This document shows, in pieces, positions 26,591 through 34,759 of a DNA stretch of 64,000 nucleotides. The stretch spans positions 62,001-126,000 of the forward strand of contig CANLXN010000003.1 of NCBI GenBank assembly GCA_947495135.1, in the 5' to 3' direction. The position numbers and the translations under genes are program-made. Each line of letters begins with the position of its first letter. Position 1 is the first letter of the stretch. Under the pieces are notes generated by a model, which did not search any database, was not told the DNA's origin, and saw only the letters and a program-made list of their open reading frames with translations. Origin of the DNA: an uncultured Flavobacteriaceae bacterium (GTDB lineage Bacteria; Bacteroidota; Bacteroidia; Flavobacteriales; Flavobacteriaceae).

Positions 26591-26862
26591 TGTCAGTAAA
26601 AAGAAACATAACCTCTTTGGCAAGAATAGAAGTTCAGCAAAGTTTTTGTTATGATTGCTCTGTTCGTATTAAAAAAGAATTGCAAGAAATTGAAGCTATT
26701 ACCGATGTTCAGTTATATCCATTAGAGTCGCTTGTAACCTTTAACTTTAAGAGAGCAAATACACTCTCTAATGCGTTAAACGTTTTATCTGAAATAGGAT
26801 ACCCAGAAAAAGGCGAAAGATTATTTAAGAAACAATTCTCCAATTCAGTTTGTAATTGTTAA
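26590..26862 (+). CDS. HMA-like small protein with CxxC motif
   Basis: 90 residues with a beta-alpha-beta-beta-alpha pattern like heavy-metal-associated domains. The metal loop is Phe-Cys20-Tyr-Asp-Cys23-Ser-Val-Arg-Ile. The Ile-Thr-Asp-Val-Gln-Leu strand and Val-Leu-Ser-Glu-Ile-Gly-Tyr-Pro ending match the fold. A second cysteine pair (Cys88, Cys90) closes the protein. No signal peptide, so cytoplasmic. Copper or another soft metal is the natural guess. Last gene of the operon; it overlaps the barrel gene by one base and is followed by a terminator. Confidence 0.72.
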   Translation: MSVKRNITSLARIEVQQSFCYDCSVRIKKELQEIEAITDVQLYPLESLVTFNFKRANTLSNALNVLSEIGYPEKGERLFKKQFSNSVCNC

Positions 26863-26911
26863 AAGAGAATTGATATTCATTTAGATTGCTATGAATAATT
26901 GAAATGGAGAG

Positions 26912-26942
26912 AAGGGTTCCTATTCTAAGGAGCCCTTTTTTT
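26912..26942 (+). terminator. Intrinsic terminator of the heme c/YceI operon
   Basis: AAGGGTTCCT pairs with AGGAGCCCTT (one G-U pair) around a 6-base loop, followed by a T run. It starts 50 bases after the HMA-like stop. Confidence 0.85.
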
Positions 26943-26995
26943 ATAATCTCTATTTTCAAATTAAAAAAACAGACAGCCTGTTATAAAACTAATGA

Positions 26996-27077
26996 GGTTA
27001 AAGATGGTTGGGGTTCAAAAATGGAATTGCTCCATTCATTTTGTTTTGAGGTGTTTTTGTATCTTTTCCCTTTAAAA
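26996..27077 (+). repeat. Dispersed 82-bp repeat, copy 2, overlapping the GH92 promoter
   Basis: Matches 21783-21865 in the same orientation. Here the 3' half holds TTG ... TATCTTTT and ends eight bases before the GH92 start codon. Confidence 0.8.
27060..27067 (+). promoter_or_regulatory. -7-like box (TATCTTTT) before the GH92 gene
   Basis: Seven of eight positions match TAnnTTTG, with a TTG 16 bases upstream. A transcript would start about a dozen bases before the ATG at 27085. Confidence 0.4.
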
Positions 27078-27084
27078 GCCTTCA

Positions 27085-30015
27085 ATGAAAAACCTATTAC
27101 AGCTCTTCTTAGGATTAATGCTTCTATTTAGTTGTTCTGAAAAGGAACAAATCCCAACTCCTGCTGCAAAAGACCAACCTCTCACCACCTATGTAAATAC
27201 ATTTATTGGAACTGGGGGACATGGACATACCTATCCAGGAGCTACTATGCCCTTTGGAATGATGCAATTAAGTCCAGACACTCGGTTAGACGGCTGGGAT
27301 GGTTGCAGCGGTTACCATTACAGTGACCAATACATTTACGGTTTTTCTCACACCCACCTCAGCGGAACCGGTGTAAGCGACTATGGAGATATTTTATTAA
27401 TGCCAACCAATGAAATCAACTTCAATAATGGCGCCGATGGTAAAAAAGGATATCGTGCGCACTTCTCTCATGAAAATGAACACGCGTCTCCAGGGTTTTA
27501 TAAAGTTCACTTAGATAGCACTAATATTGATGTAGAACTTACGGTTACCGAACGTGCAGGGATGCATAAATACACCTTTCCATCGGCTAAAAACCAAGTG
27601 GTTATCATAGATTTAGAACATAGAGACAAGGTATTGGACGCAAAAATTAACCCTATTTCAAATACCGAAATTGAAGGTTATAGACACAGTAAGGCATGGG
27701 CCTCAGACCAACGATTGTTCTTCCGTTTAAAAACATCACATACATTTACTGATATGCTCCAGTCGCCGTTGGCTCAAGGAGCACCTGGTGGTCAAAAAAT
27801 AGCACTTCAATTCGATAATCCTAACAACGAACCCGTTTACATTTCAATTGGAATTTCTGCGGTCGATGAGGAAGGCGCCTCGAAAAATCTAGCTGCCGAA
27901 ATTGGCACTAAAACCTTCGATCGGCTCAAAGCAGAAGCCAATAACGTATGGGAAAAACAACTGGAAAAAATTATCGTAAACGGAAACGAGAAGGATGCAA
28001 AAGTTAATTTTTACTCGGCCCTTTACCACAGCATGATTGCTCCTAATCTCTACCAAGATGTAGACGGCCGTTATCGAGGCATGGATTTAGAAATTCATCA
28101 AACTACAGATTTTGATTATTACACTGTCTTCTCCCTTTGGGATACCTATCGGGCTGCACATCCACTGTACACCATTATTGAGCAAGAACGCACCAGTGAC
28201 TTTGTTAATACCCTAATCGCAAAATACAACGAGGGAGGAATTATGCCTATTTGGGATCTCTCGGCCAATTATACCGGTTGTATGATTGGCTACCACGGAG
28301 TTCCAGTAATAGCAGATGCCTATTTAAAAGGAATTGATGGATTTGATGCAGAAAAGGCCTTTGAAGCCATGAAACATAGCGCAATGCAAGATAAACTTGG
28401 ATTGAAATACTACAAAGAATCTGGATTTGTTCCCATGGAGGAAGAAAGCGAATCTGTTTCAAAAACGCTCGAATATGCTTATGACGATTGGACCATTGCC
28501 ACGATGGCCAAACAAATGGGGAAAGAGCAGGATTACGAAGCTTTTTCAAAAAGAGGGCAGTACTATAAAAACCTCTACAACCCAGAAACAGGTTTTATGC
28601 AAGGGCGATTCAATAATACTTGGTTTGGCCCTTTCGACCCTTACGAAGTCAACTTCAATTATACCGAAGCAAATGCTTGGCAATACAGTTTGTATGCGCC
28701 CCAAGATATAAGCGGCTTAATTAATTTGATGGGCGGAAAAGATAAGATGGAAGAACACCTCAATCATCTTTTTAATGCCAAGGAGGAAACAACGGGGCGC
28801 AATCAAGCAGACATCACGGGGCTTATCGGGCAATATGTACATGGAAATGAACCCAGCCACCATATGGCCTATCTCTACAATTTTGTGAACAATCCGTCCC
28901 GAACTCAAGAACTAGTTCGACAAATCCTCACCACCCTGTACACTAACACTCCAGATGGTATTAGCGGAAATGAGGACTGCGGACAAATGAGCGCATGGTA
29001 TATTTTTAGTTCACTGGGGTTTTATCCGGTCACTCCGGGTAGCAATCAATATGTAATTGGAAGCCCTTTGTTTGAAAAAGCCACCATTAATCTAGAAAAC
29101 GGGAAAACTTTTACCGTTGTTGCTGAAGGTATTTCACAAGAGCATATCTACATTTCCTCTGCCAGCCTCAATGGTGAGAAGTTAAATAGAACTTATTTGA
29201 ATCATTCTGAAATAGCCAATGGGGGAAGTTTAGTGTTCACCATGTCTAATACTCCAAGCGATTGGGGAACTAAAGATGCTGAAATCCCTTTTACTGAAAT
29301 TTCAGACCATCAGATTATACTCACACCATTTATTTCAGAAGGAAACACTGTATTTAAAGATGAAACGATCGTTGCACTGGATGTAGGAATACAAGGCGCA
29401 GACGTTTATTATAGTTTAAATGAAAATGAATTTCAGAAATATACGGGTCCGTTCAAAATTTCGGAACCAGCAGAACTTCATACTTACGCCAAAAAAGGCG
29501 ATCAAAAAAGTAACCAATTAACTACCCGTTTTTATAAAGTTGACAAAAATACAAGTATTAAGTTGGAATCTAAATATGCCAATGAGTACAACGCAGGTGG
29601 GAACGACGCCCTAATCGATGGTATTAGAGGCTCAAAAGATTTTAGAACGGGAGCTTGGCAAGGCTATCAAGATGCAGACGTGATTGCCACCGTCGACTTT
29701 AGCAAAGAAAAAATAATTGAGAACGTAGGTGTCAATTTTTTACAAGATCAAGGAAGTTGGATTTTTTATCCTAAAGAGGTAAAGTGTTATGTGGCTGGAA
29801 GTGACAAAAAGTTTAGGCTTATTTCTTCGGAAATTTTCGATGCTGACAAACAAAGTGATGAAATTGATATTCGTTCAGCATTATTTGAAATAAAAACAGA
29901 ACCCGTGCGCTATGTGAAGATCATCGCTGAAAATTTCGGAACAGTGCCCCAATGGCATTTGGGCGCACCCGATGGAAAGGCATGGACCTTTGTAGATGAA
30001 ATTGAAATCAACTAA
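27085..30015 (+). CDS. GH92 family alpha-mannosidase, lipoprotein
   Basis: 976 residues. Lipobox Leu-Leu-Phe-Ser-Cys17. The GH92 N-terminal beta-sandwich begins with Val-Asn-Thr-Phe-Ile-Gly-Thr-Gly-Gly-His-Gly-His-Thr-Tyr-Pro-Gly. The (alpha/alpha)6 domain has HGNEPSHH and the GNEDCGQMSAW motif that carries catalytic acidic residues and a calcium site. After about residue 735 come a chitobiase-type C-terminal domain (Val-Tyr-Tyr-Ser-Leu-Asn-Glu) and an F5/8-type discoidin-like domain ending in Phe-Val-Asp-Glu-Ile-Glu-Ile. GH92 enzymes are inverting exo-alpha-mannosidases active on N-glycans and mannans. The paired aspartylglucosaminidase downstream points to N-glycoprotein breakdown. Confidence 0.95.
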   Translation: MKNLLQLFLGLMLLFSCSEKEQIPTPAAKDQPLTTYVNTFIGTGGHGHTYPGATMPFGMMQLSPDTRLDGWDGCSGYHYSDQYIYGFSHTHLSGTGVSDYGDILLMPTNEINFNNGADGKKGYRAHFSHENEHASPGFYKVHLDSTNIDVELTVTERAGMHKYTFPSAKNQVVIIDLEHRDKVLDAKINPISNTEIEGYRHSKAWASDQRLFFRLKTSHTFTDMLQSPLAQGAPGGQKIALQFDNPNNEPVYISIGISAVDEEGASKNLAAEIGTKTFDRLKAEANNVWEKQLEKIIVNGNEKDAKVNFYSALYHSMIAPNLYQDVDGRYRGMDLEIHQTTDFDYYTVFSLWDTYRAAHPLYTIIEQERTSDFVNTLIAKYNEGGIMPIWDLSANYTGCMIGYHGVPVIADAYLKGIDGFDAEKAFEAMKHSAMQDKLGLKYYKESGFVPMEEESESVSKTLEYAYDDWTIATMAKQMGKEQDYEAFSKRGQYYKNLYNPETGFMQGRFNNTWFGPFDPYEVNFNYTEANAWQYSLYAPQDISGLINLMGGKDKMEEHLNHLFNAKEETTGRNQADITGLIGQYVHGNEPSHHMAYLYNFVNNPSRTQELVRQILTTLYTNTPDGISGNEDCGQMSAWYIFSSLGFYPVTPGSNQYVIGSPLFEKATINLENGKTFTVVAEGISQEHIYISSASLNGEKLNRTYLNHSEIANGGSLVFTMSNTPSDWGTKDAEIPFTEISDHQIILTPFISEGNTVFKDETIVALDVGIQGADVYYSLNENEFQKYTGPFKISEPAELHTYAKKGDQKSNQLTTRFYKVDKNTSIKLESKYANEYNAGGNDALIDGIRGSKDFRTGAWQGYQDADVIATVDFSKEKIIENVGVNFLQDQGSWIFYPKEVKCYVAGSDKKFRLISSEIFDADKQSDEIDIRSALFEIKTEPVRYVKIIAENFGTVPQWHLGAPDGKAWTFVDEIEIN

Positions 30016-30043
30016 AATTCGCAATTGCGATTAACCAACACAT

Positions 30044-31051
30044 ATGAAACGTAGAAAATTTATTCAGAATGCATCCTTAAGTGGTTTAGGCGTTGCCGCA
30101 GTAGGTTCCATACTTAGCTGTAAGGACGATGTGAAAATTTCAGAAGAAGAAAAAGCACTTATTCCAGTGGAAGGAAAGAATACGATTCCGGTCGTTATAG
30201 CCACCTGGAATGTTGCGAATGCTACTGGTAAAGCATGGGAAGTACTAGCTAGTGGAGGCTCCTCTCTGGATGCCATTGAACAAGGCTGTATGATAGAGGA
30301 AGCAAATGCTGAGGGACAAAGCGTAGGTCTTGGCGGCCTACCAGACAGAGATGGAAATGTAACTCTAGATGCCTGCATTATGGATAAAAATGGGAATTAC
30401 GGCGCTGTTGTGTACCTTCAAAACATTAAGCATCCCATTTCGGTGGCGCGCAAAGTAATGGAGGATACTCCACACGTAATTCTAGCCGGAAAAGGGGCAG
30501 AACAATTTGCAAGATCGGCAGGGTTTAAGCCAGAAAACCTACTCACCGAAGCCTCCAAAAAAGCATGGGAAGAGTGGAAAAAAACCTCGCAGTACAAGCC
30601 AATTATAAATATCGAAAATCATGACACTATTGGAATGCTAGCCATCGATAAAAATGGAGACATCGCTGGAGGCTGCACTACTAGTGGCTTAGCATACAAA
30701 CTGGCTGGACGAGTTGGGGATTCTCCTATCATTGGGAGTGGTCTTTTTATCGACAATGAAGTTGGCGGTGCCACGGCAACTGGTCTAGGCGAAGAAGTAC
30801 TAAAAACAGTGGGGAGCTTCCTTATTGTTGAACTAATGAGACAAGGAAAGTCACCGCAGGAAGCATGCAAAGAGGCTATTGGACGTATCATTTCCAAAAA
30901 AACGAACTTCGAAGACTTTCAGGTTGGATACATTGCGGTAAACAAAAAAGGAGAAACAGGAGCCTATTCTATACACGAAGGTTTTTACACTACCACTAAC
31001 AACGACGGAGAGAATAAAAGTAGTGCACCAGACTTTTATAATAAAAATTGA
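30044..31051 (+). CDS. N4-(beta-N-acetylglucosaminyl)-L-asparaginase (aspartylglucosaminidase)
   Basis: 335 residues. It starts with a twin-arginine-like Lys-Arg-Arg-Lys-Phe and ends the signal with Ser-Ile-Leu-Ser-Cys26, so it is probably a lipoprotein. It is an Ntn hydrolase whose chain is cleaved before a catalytic threonine; here that is Thr195 in Asn-His-Asp-Thr-Ile-Gly-Met. Asp-Ala-Cys-Ile-Met-Asp and Gly-Arg-Val-Gly-Asp-Ser-Pro-Ile-Ile-Gly are family signatures. The enzyme cuts the GlcNAc-Asn bond left after N-glycan trimming. Twenty-eight bases after GH92, so very likely the same operon and pathway. Confidence 0.92.
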   Translation: MKRRKFIQNASLSGLGVAAVGSILSCKDDVKISEEEKALIPVEGKNTIPVVIATWNVANATGKAWEVLASGGSSLDAIEQGCMIEEANAEGQSVGLGGLPDRDGNVTLDACIMDKNGNYGAVVYLQNIKHPISVARKVMEDTPHVILAGKGAEQFARSAGFKPENLLTEASKKAWEEWKKTSQYKPIINIENHDTIGMLAIDKNGDIAGGCTTSGLAYKLAGRVGDSPIIGSGLFIDNEVGGATATGLGEEVLKTVGSFLIVELMRQGKSPQEACKEAIGRIISKKTNFEDFQVGYIAVNKKGETGAYSIHEGFYTTTNNDGENKSSAPDFYNKN

Positions 31052-31181
31052 TACGCTTTTTTAATTAAATATGATTTCTTTTAAGGAGAATCTTTGTAAG
31101 GATATTCCGCACAAAAATTGTTAATTACCTAGAAATCAATTAATTAATAGCTACGTATAAGTACGTATGTGCTCAAAAACC

Positions 31182-31213
31182 GTCGTTTTTTAATTATAGA
31201 ACGACTTTTTTTT
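31182..31213 (+). terminator. Intrinsic terminator after the GH92-aspartylglucosaminidase unit
   Basis: GTCGTT pairs with AACGAC across a 12-base A/T loop, followed by eight T. It lies 130 bases beyond the stop codon. Confidence 0.65.
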
Positions 31214-31214
31214 A

Positions 31215-31304
31215 TAGCTTTGGGAGACATAAGTAGGTTGACCAACTTATTGGGGGTCAATCAAATTTGGGGCGAAAAGTCATCACATCTGTGGTGGCTT
31301 TTCT
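31215..31304 (+). ncRNA. Candidate small structured RNA between two terminators
   Basis: TAGCTTTG at 31215-31222 is a perfect -7 box directly after the preceding terminator. Downstream, 31236-31243 pairs with 31255-31262 (GGTTGACC with GGTCAATC). A 12-bp stem, AAAAGTCATCAC (31275-31286) with GTGGTGGCTTTT (31291-31302), has a 4-base loop and a T-rich tail like a terminator. The implied transcript is about 75 bases and has no open frame. No -33 TTG at standard spacing. The rest of the gap to 31522 shows only a GGAGA/TCTCC hairpin near 31449. Confidence 0.4.
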
Positions 31305-31522
31305 ATTTTGCTTAGCCTCCCTAACCTCAGCGAAAAAGGGATTCTCTCAATGAACCGAATCATTCTTCTCATCTCATTTATAAATTCACAGAATTCATAC
31401 ATTTTATAAACTCCATGATTTCATAGAGGTTTAGTAGTAGTCTATTTTGGAGATTTGTAGTCTCCGAATTTCTCAATGAACTATCCTACTTTCTGCTTTG
31501 GTTTACACAAAACAGAATTGAA

Positions 31523-34500
31523 ATGAAAAAATTACTCTTTAATACTATTGTATTATTTGTTGGCTACGCCTCTTTCGCCCAAGTTGGCATCAATAATACT
31601 TCACCCCAAGCAACCTTGGACATTTCGGCCTCCAATGTGGTTGCTCCGGCCAACACAGACGGAATTTTAATACCGAGAATGGATGACTTTCCAGTTTCCA
31701 ACCCAGGAGCCGCTCAGGATGGGATGATGGTTTTTATAACAGGAGCTGGCACACCTGCAAAGGGCTTTTATTATTGGGATAATGCATCCAGTTCTTGGTC
31801 CAACTTTGAGGGAATTAAGAATACACTCGATCAAGCATATGACCAGGGAGGTGCTGGTAATGGTCGAACTATCACAGCAGATAATGGAGTACTAAGCGTT
31901 CAAGGTGTTGATGGTTTTGAAAACACTGGGACCTTTGGCACAGGTGCAAGCATTGGAACACCTGGCGCGGGGTCTCGATTATTTTACAATCCAAATAAAT
32001 CTGCATTCCGGGCAGGAACTGTAAGTGGTACACAATGGGATGATATTAACGTTGGCGAGTATTCTGCTGCCCTCGGTTTAGATAATATTTCAAGCGGTAA
32101 TTTATCATTCTCCATGGGGCTAGGAAATAGTGCAACAGCAGAATCTGCCGTAGCATTTGGATCTCTTAATACATCATCTGGACAAGAGTCTGTAACTTTT
32201 GGAAATCAAAATACAGCCAGCGGACTTCGAAGTGCGGCCTTTGGATCTCAGTCGTTAGCAACTAGCGACTATGCATTTGCAGTAGGTGAATCTGCTGAGG
32301 CAACGGCTATTAATAGCATTGCCTTAGGTAATGGAAGCATTGCCAACGCAGATGATGCTGTAGCCATTGGAAAGACATCTGAAGCCAGTTTTAGTGAAGC
32401 TGTTGCAATTGCTGGTGGGAATGCATCTGGAGCCAACTCAATTAGTATAGGTAGAGAAACATACGCACTTTCTTATGGTGAAATTGCCCTTGGAATTTAT
32501 AACAGAGGCTATGTACCCAATTCAACAACTGCTATTGACAGCGACGATAGGCTATTGTCTGTTGGAAATGGGATAAGTAATGGAAATCGAAACAATGCAC
32601 TAACACTATTGAAAAATGGATACCTCGGTTTAAACACAGATACTCCAAGAAACCCCTTAGAAATAGATTTTTCTACTCCGTTTGATTTAAGCTATCTCAA
32701 CACGGGTCAAGACGGTATATTCATCGTAGGGGAAGGAGACAACTCTGGAGTAAATGCGATAGGTGGCTCGATTAGCTTTGGACCTCCTAGCAGCACGAGA
32801 GGAAATCAGCGAAAAAGCGCCATTGCCAGTGTCCAAACCTCGGGTGATGTGGATCATACTGGCCTCGCCTTTTATGTTCACGGCAATCCTGTAAATATGA
32901 GTCCTATGGTAGAAGGAATGCGTTTAACACATAACCGAAGACTTGGAATAAATAATACTTCGCCTAGTGCAACATTAGATATTTCGGCAAATTCAACACC
33001 ATCCAATACGAATGGGATTTTAATTCCGCGAATAAATAACTTTCCTTCGCCTACTCCTACAGCCGCTCAAGATGGAATGATGGTTTTTGTAACTGGTGCT
33101 GGCACACCAGCGAAAGGATTCTATTATTGGGACGATAACACTACATCATGGACTCCTGTAGCGGGCAGCGGTAGTAGCGATATAGATTGGTACGAAGAAG
33201 GTACTACTTCCGCTCCCAACGCGATCACAGACGACATCTTTACACAAGGAAATGTTGCAATAGGAAAAACTACCGCCAACTACCCTTTAGATATAGAAAA
33301 GACAGGAACAGATAGTGATCCCATACTAGGATCATTTACCGACTCTAGTACAGGGACAGGAACTCACACCGGAGTTTTAGCAAGCATGACTGGAACACAT
33401 AATGAAAGTATTTACGGTATAAATGCCAGCGTTAATAATTCTGGATCTGGCTTACATTATGGGGTATTCTCAAACGTAGGCACCAATGCTAGCACTGGAA
33501 ACAAAGCAGCCTATAGAGGAAGTGTAAGAGGTTTAGGGGCCAACACTGGTATCTCAGTAGATGTACAAGATACAGGAAGCGCCAGTGCCGCTACACAGGC
33601 AGGCGCGAGTGTTGGTGTAAGTCAACCAAGTAGCCAGATATCTTATGGTTTATTCTCCAATCTAAATGCCTCAGGTACAAACGCTACGGGGACAAAATAC
33701 GGTTTTTATAACCTCGTAACTGGAGGTACTGGAACCCACTATGGTATTTACAATGATATTCGAGGTACAGACAGTAATACGAAATACGGAACCTACAACC
33801 TATTTGGTATTGGAAGTACTAATACCGGAGGAATATTATATGGCTCTTATAACAGTTTTGGAACATCTATTACCTCAACTTCGGCAAAATATGGCTCCTA
33901 CACCGAAATCCCTTCAAGTCTAGCTGGAACTCATTATGGTGTTTACAGCGATGTGCAAAATAGCAGTGGATATGCTGGTTACTTCCTTGGTAGAGTCTCT
34001 CTTGGGGAAACCTCAGGGAGCAGATATTTAATGCCAGACGGCGACGGAACCGCTGGACAGGTTATGACAACAGACGGTAGTGGTAATGTCACCTGGCAAG
34101 CAGCTGGTTCGAGCGGGACTACATTTTCCTTGACAAAGGTACATTTAACTTCCAACCAAACATACTCTGGTAGTGGACAGGACATCATGGATTTTGACAA
34201 TGTCCTCATTGATCTAAATTCCGACTTCGACACGAGCACCAATAGGTTTGTAGCCAGTCAAGCAGGATATTACCGCATTACTGCGAGTTATAGTACAACA
34301 GCTACTAATGCAACGAATGATCGATTTGGACTTAACATCTGGATCAATAACACATTTGCCAAATACAATATTTATACCCACCACGGTTCTGGAATCATTG
34401 TAAGGCAAGTGAGTCATATCGCGCAACTAGCAATAGGAGATTATATAGATATTAGAATGTTTGGTGAATCTGGCTTTGCAGCGAGCCAGAGTAATCTATA

Positions 34501-34531
34501 TACTACTTTTGAAATAGAGCGTATCCGCTAA
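31523..34531 (+). CDS. Surface protein with YadA-like head repeats and a C-terminal C1q-like domain
   Basis: 1002 residues. Signal peptide of 19 residues (Ser-Phe-Ala-Gln). A module starting Val-Gly-Ile-Asn-Asn-Thr-Ser-Pro (about 21-95) recurs at about 475-550. Between them (about 185-320) lie 14-residue YadA/Hia head repeats of the type Ala-Phe-Gly-Ser ... Ser-Ile-Ala-Leu-Gly-Asn-Gly. A Gly/Ser/Thr-rich middle with many Lys/His-Tyr-Gly repeats follows. The last 130 residues have the C1q/TNF jelly-roll pattern (Phe-Val-Ala-Ser-Gln-Ala-Gly-Tyr-Tyr-Arg-Ile-Thr, Ile-Ala-Gln-Leu-Ala-Ile-Gly-Asp-Tyr-Ile-Asp-Ile-Arg). Likely a trimeric adhesin or fibre. No T9SS tail or YadA membrane anchor is seen. 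Confidence 0.82.
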   Translation: MKKLLFNTIVLFVGYASFAQVGINNTSPQATLDISASNVVAPANTDGILIPRMDDFPVSNPGAAQDGMMVFITGAGTPAKGFYYWDNASSSWSNFEGIKNTLDQAYDQGGAGNGRTITADNGVLSVQGVDGFENTGTFGTGASIGTPGAGSRLFYNPNKSAFRAGTVSGTQWDDINVGEYSAALGLDNISSGNLSFSMGLGNSATAESAVAFGSLNTSSGQESVTFGNQNTASGLRSAAFGSQSLATSDYAFAVGESAEATAINSIALGNGSIANADDAVAIGKTSEASFSEAVAIAGGNASGANSISIGRETYALSYGEIALGIYNRGYVPNSTTAIDSDDRLLSVGNGISNGNRNNALTLLKNGYLGLNTDTPRNPLEIDFSTPFDLSYLNTGQDGIFIVGEGDNSGVNAIGGSISFGPPSSTRGNQRKSAIASVQTSGDVDHTGLAFYVHGNPVNMSPMVEGMRLTHNRRLGINNTSPSATLDISANSTPSNTNGILIPRINNFPSPTPTAAQDGMMVFVTGAGTPAKGFYYWDDNTTSWTPVAGSGSSDIDWYEEGTTSAPNAITDDIFTQGNVAIGKTTANYPLDIEKTGTDSDPILGSFTDSSTGTGTHTGVLASMTGTHNESIYGINASVNNSGSGLHYGVFSNVGTNASTGNKAAYRGSVRGLGANTGISVDVQDTGSASAATQAGASVGVSQPSSQISYGLFSNLNASGTNATGTKYGFYNLVTGGTGTHYGIYNDIRGTDSNTKYGTYNLFGIGSTNTGGILYGSYNSFGTSITSTSAKYGSYTEIPSSLAGTHYGVYSDVQNSSGYAGYFLGRVSLGETSGSRYLMPDGDGTAGQVMTTDGSGNVTWQAAGSSGTTFSLTKVHLTSNQTYSGSGQDIMDFDNVLIDLNSDFDTSTNRFVASQAGYYRITASYSTTATNATNDRFGLNIWINNTFAKYNIYTHHGSGIIVRQVSHIAQLAIGDYIDIRMFGESGFAASQSNLYTTFEIERIR

Positions 34532-34568
34532 ACTGAATTCGGAGTTTTAAAATTTCAGAAGAAAAAAC

Positions 34569-34635
34569 AATTAGTTCCATGAACTAATTACAATTGGAAA
34601 AATAGGCTGCCTTTGGGGAGGCAGCCTATTTCCAA
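34569..34635 (+). terminator. Hairpin and strong terminator after the adhesin gene
   Basis: A perfect AATTAGTTC/GAACTAATT hairpin (34569-34589) is followed by a long stem in which TTGGAAA and TAGGCTGCC arms pair with GGCAGCCTATTTCCAA (34595-34635, two-base bulge). Confidence 0.7.
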
Positions 34636-34680
34636 ATTAATTTTATAAACTACCAAAATTTAATTCAAATTTTGGTTAAG

Positions 34681-34712
34681 GGAAAGTCACTTTGAGGAGG
34701 GTGACTTTTTCC
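34681..34712 (+). terminator. Second terminator after the adhesin gene
   Basis: GGAAAGTCAC pairs with GTGACTTTTTCC (one bulged T) across a 10-base loop; T-rich tail. It also lies just beyond the end of convergent cphA. Confidence 0.65.
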
Positions 34713-34759
34713 TTTTTCATCTAGTTCTAAAGCGTGATTTAATGTAAAGGGTGTTTTAT

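Noticed and set aside
26904-27131. Plus-strand open frame of 75 residues before GH92
   Set aside because: It runs through the terminator and the dispersed repeat and overlaps the GH92 start.
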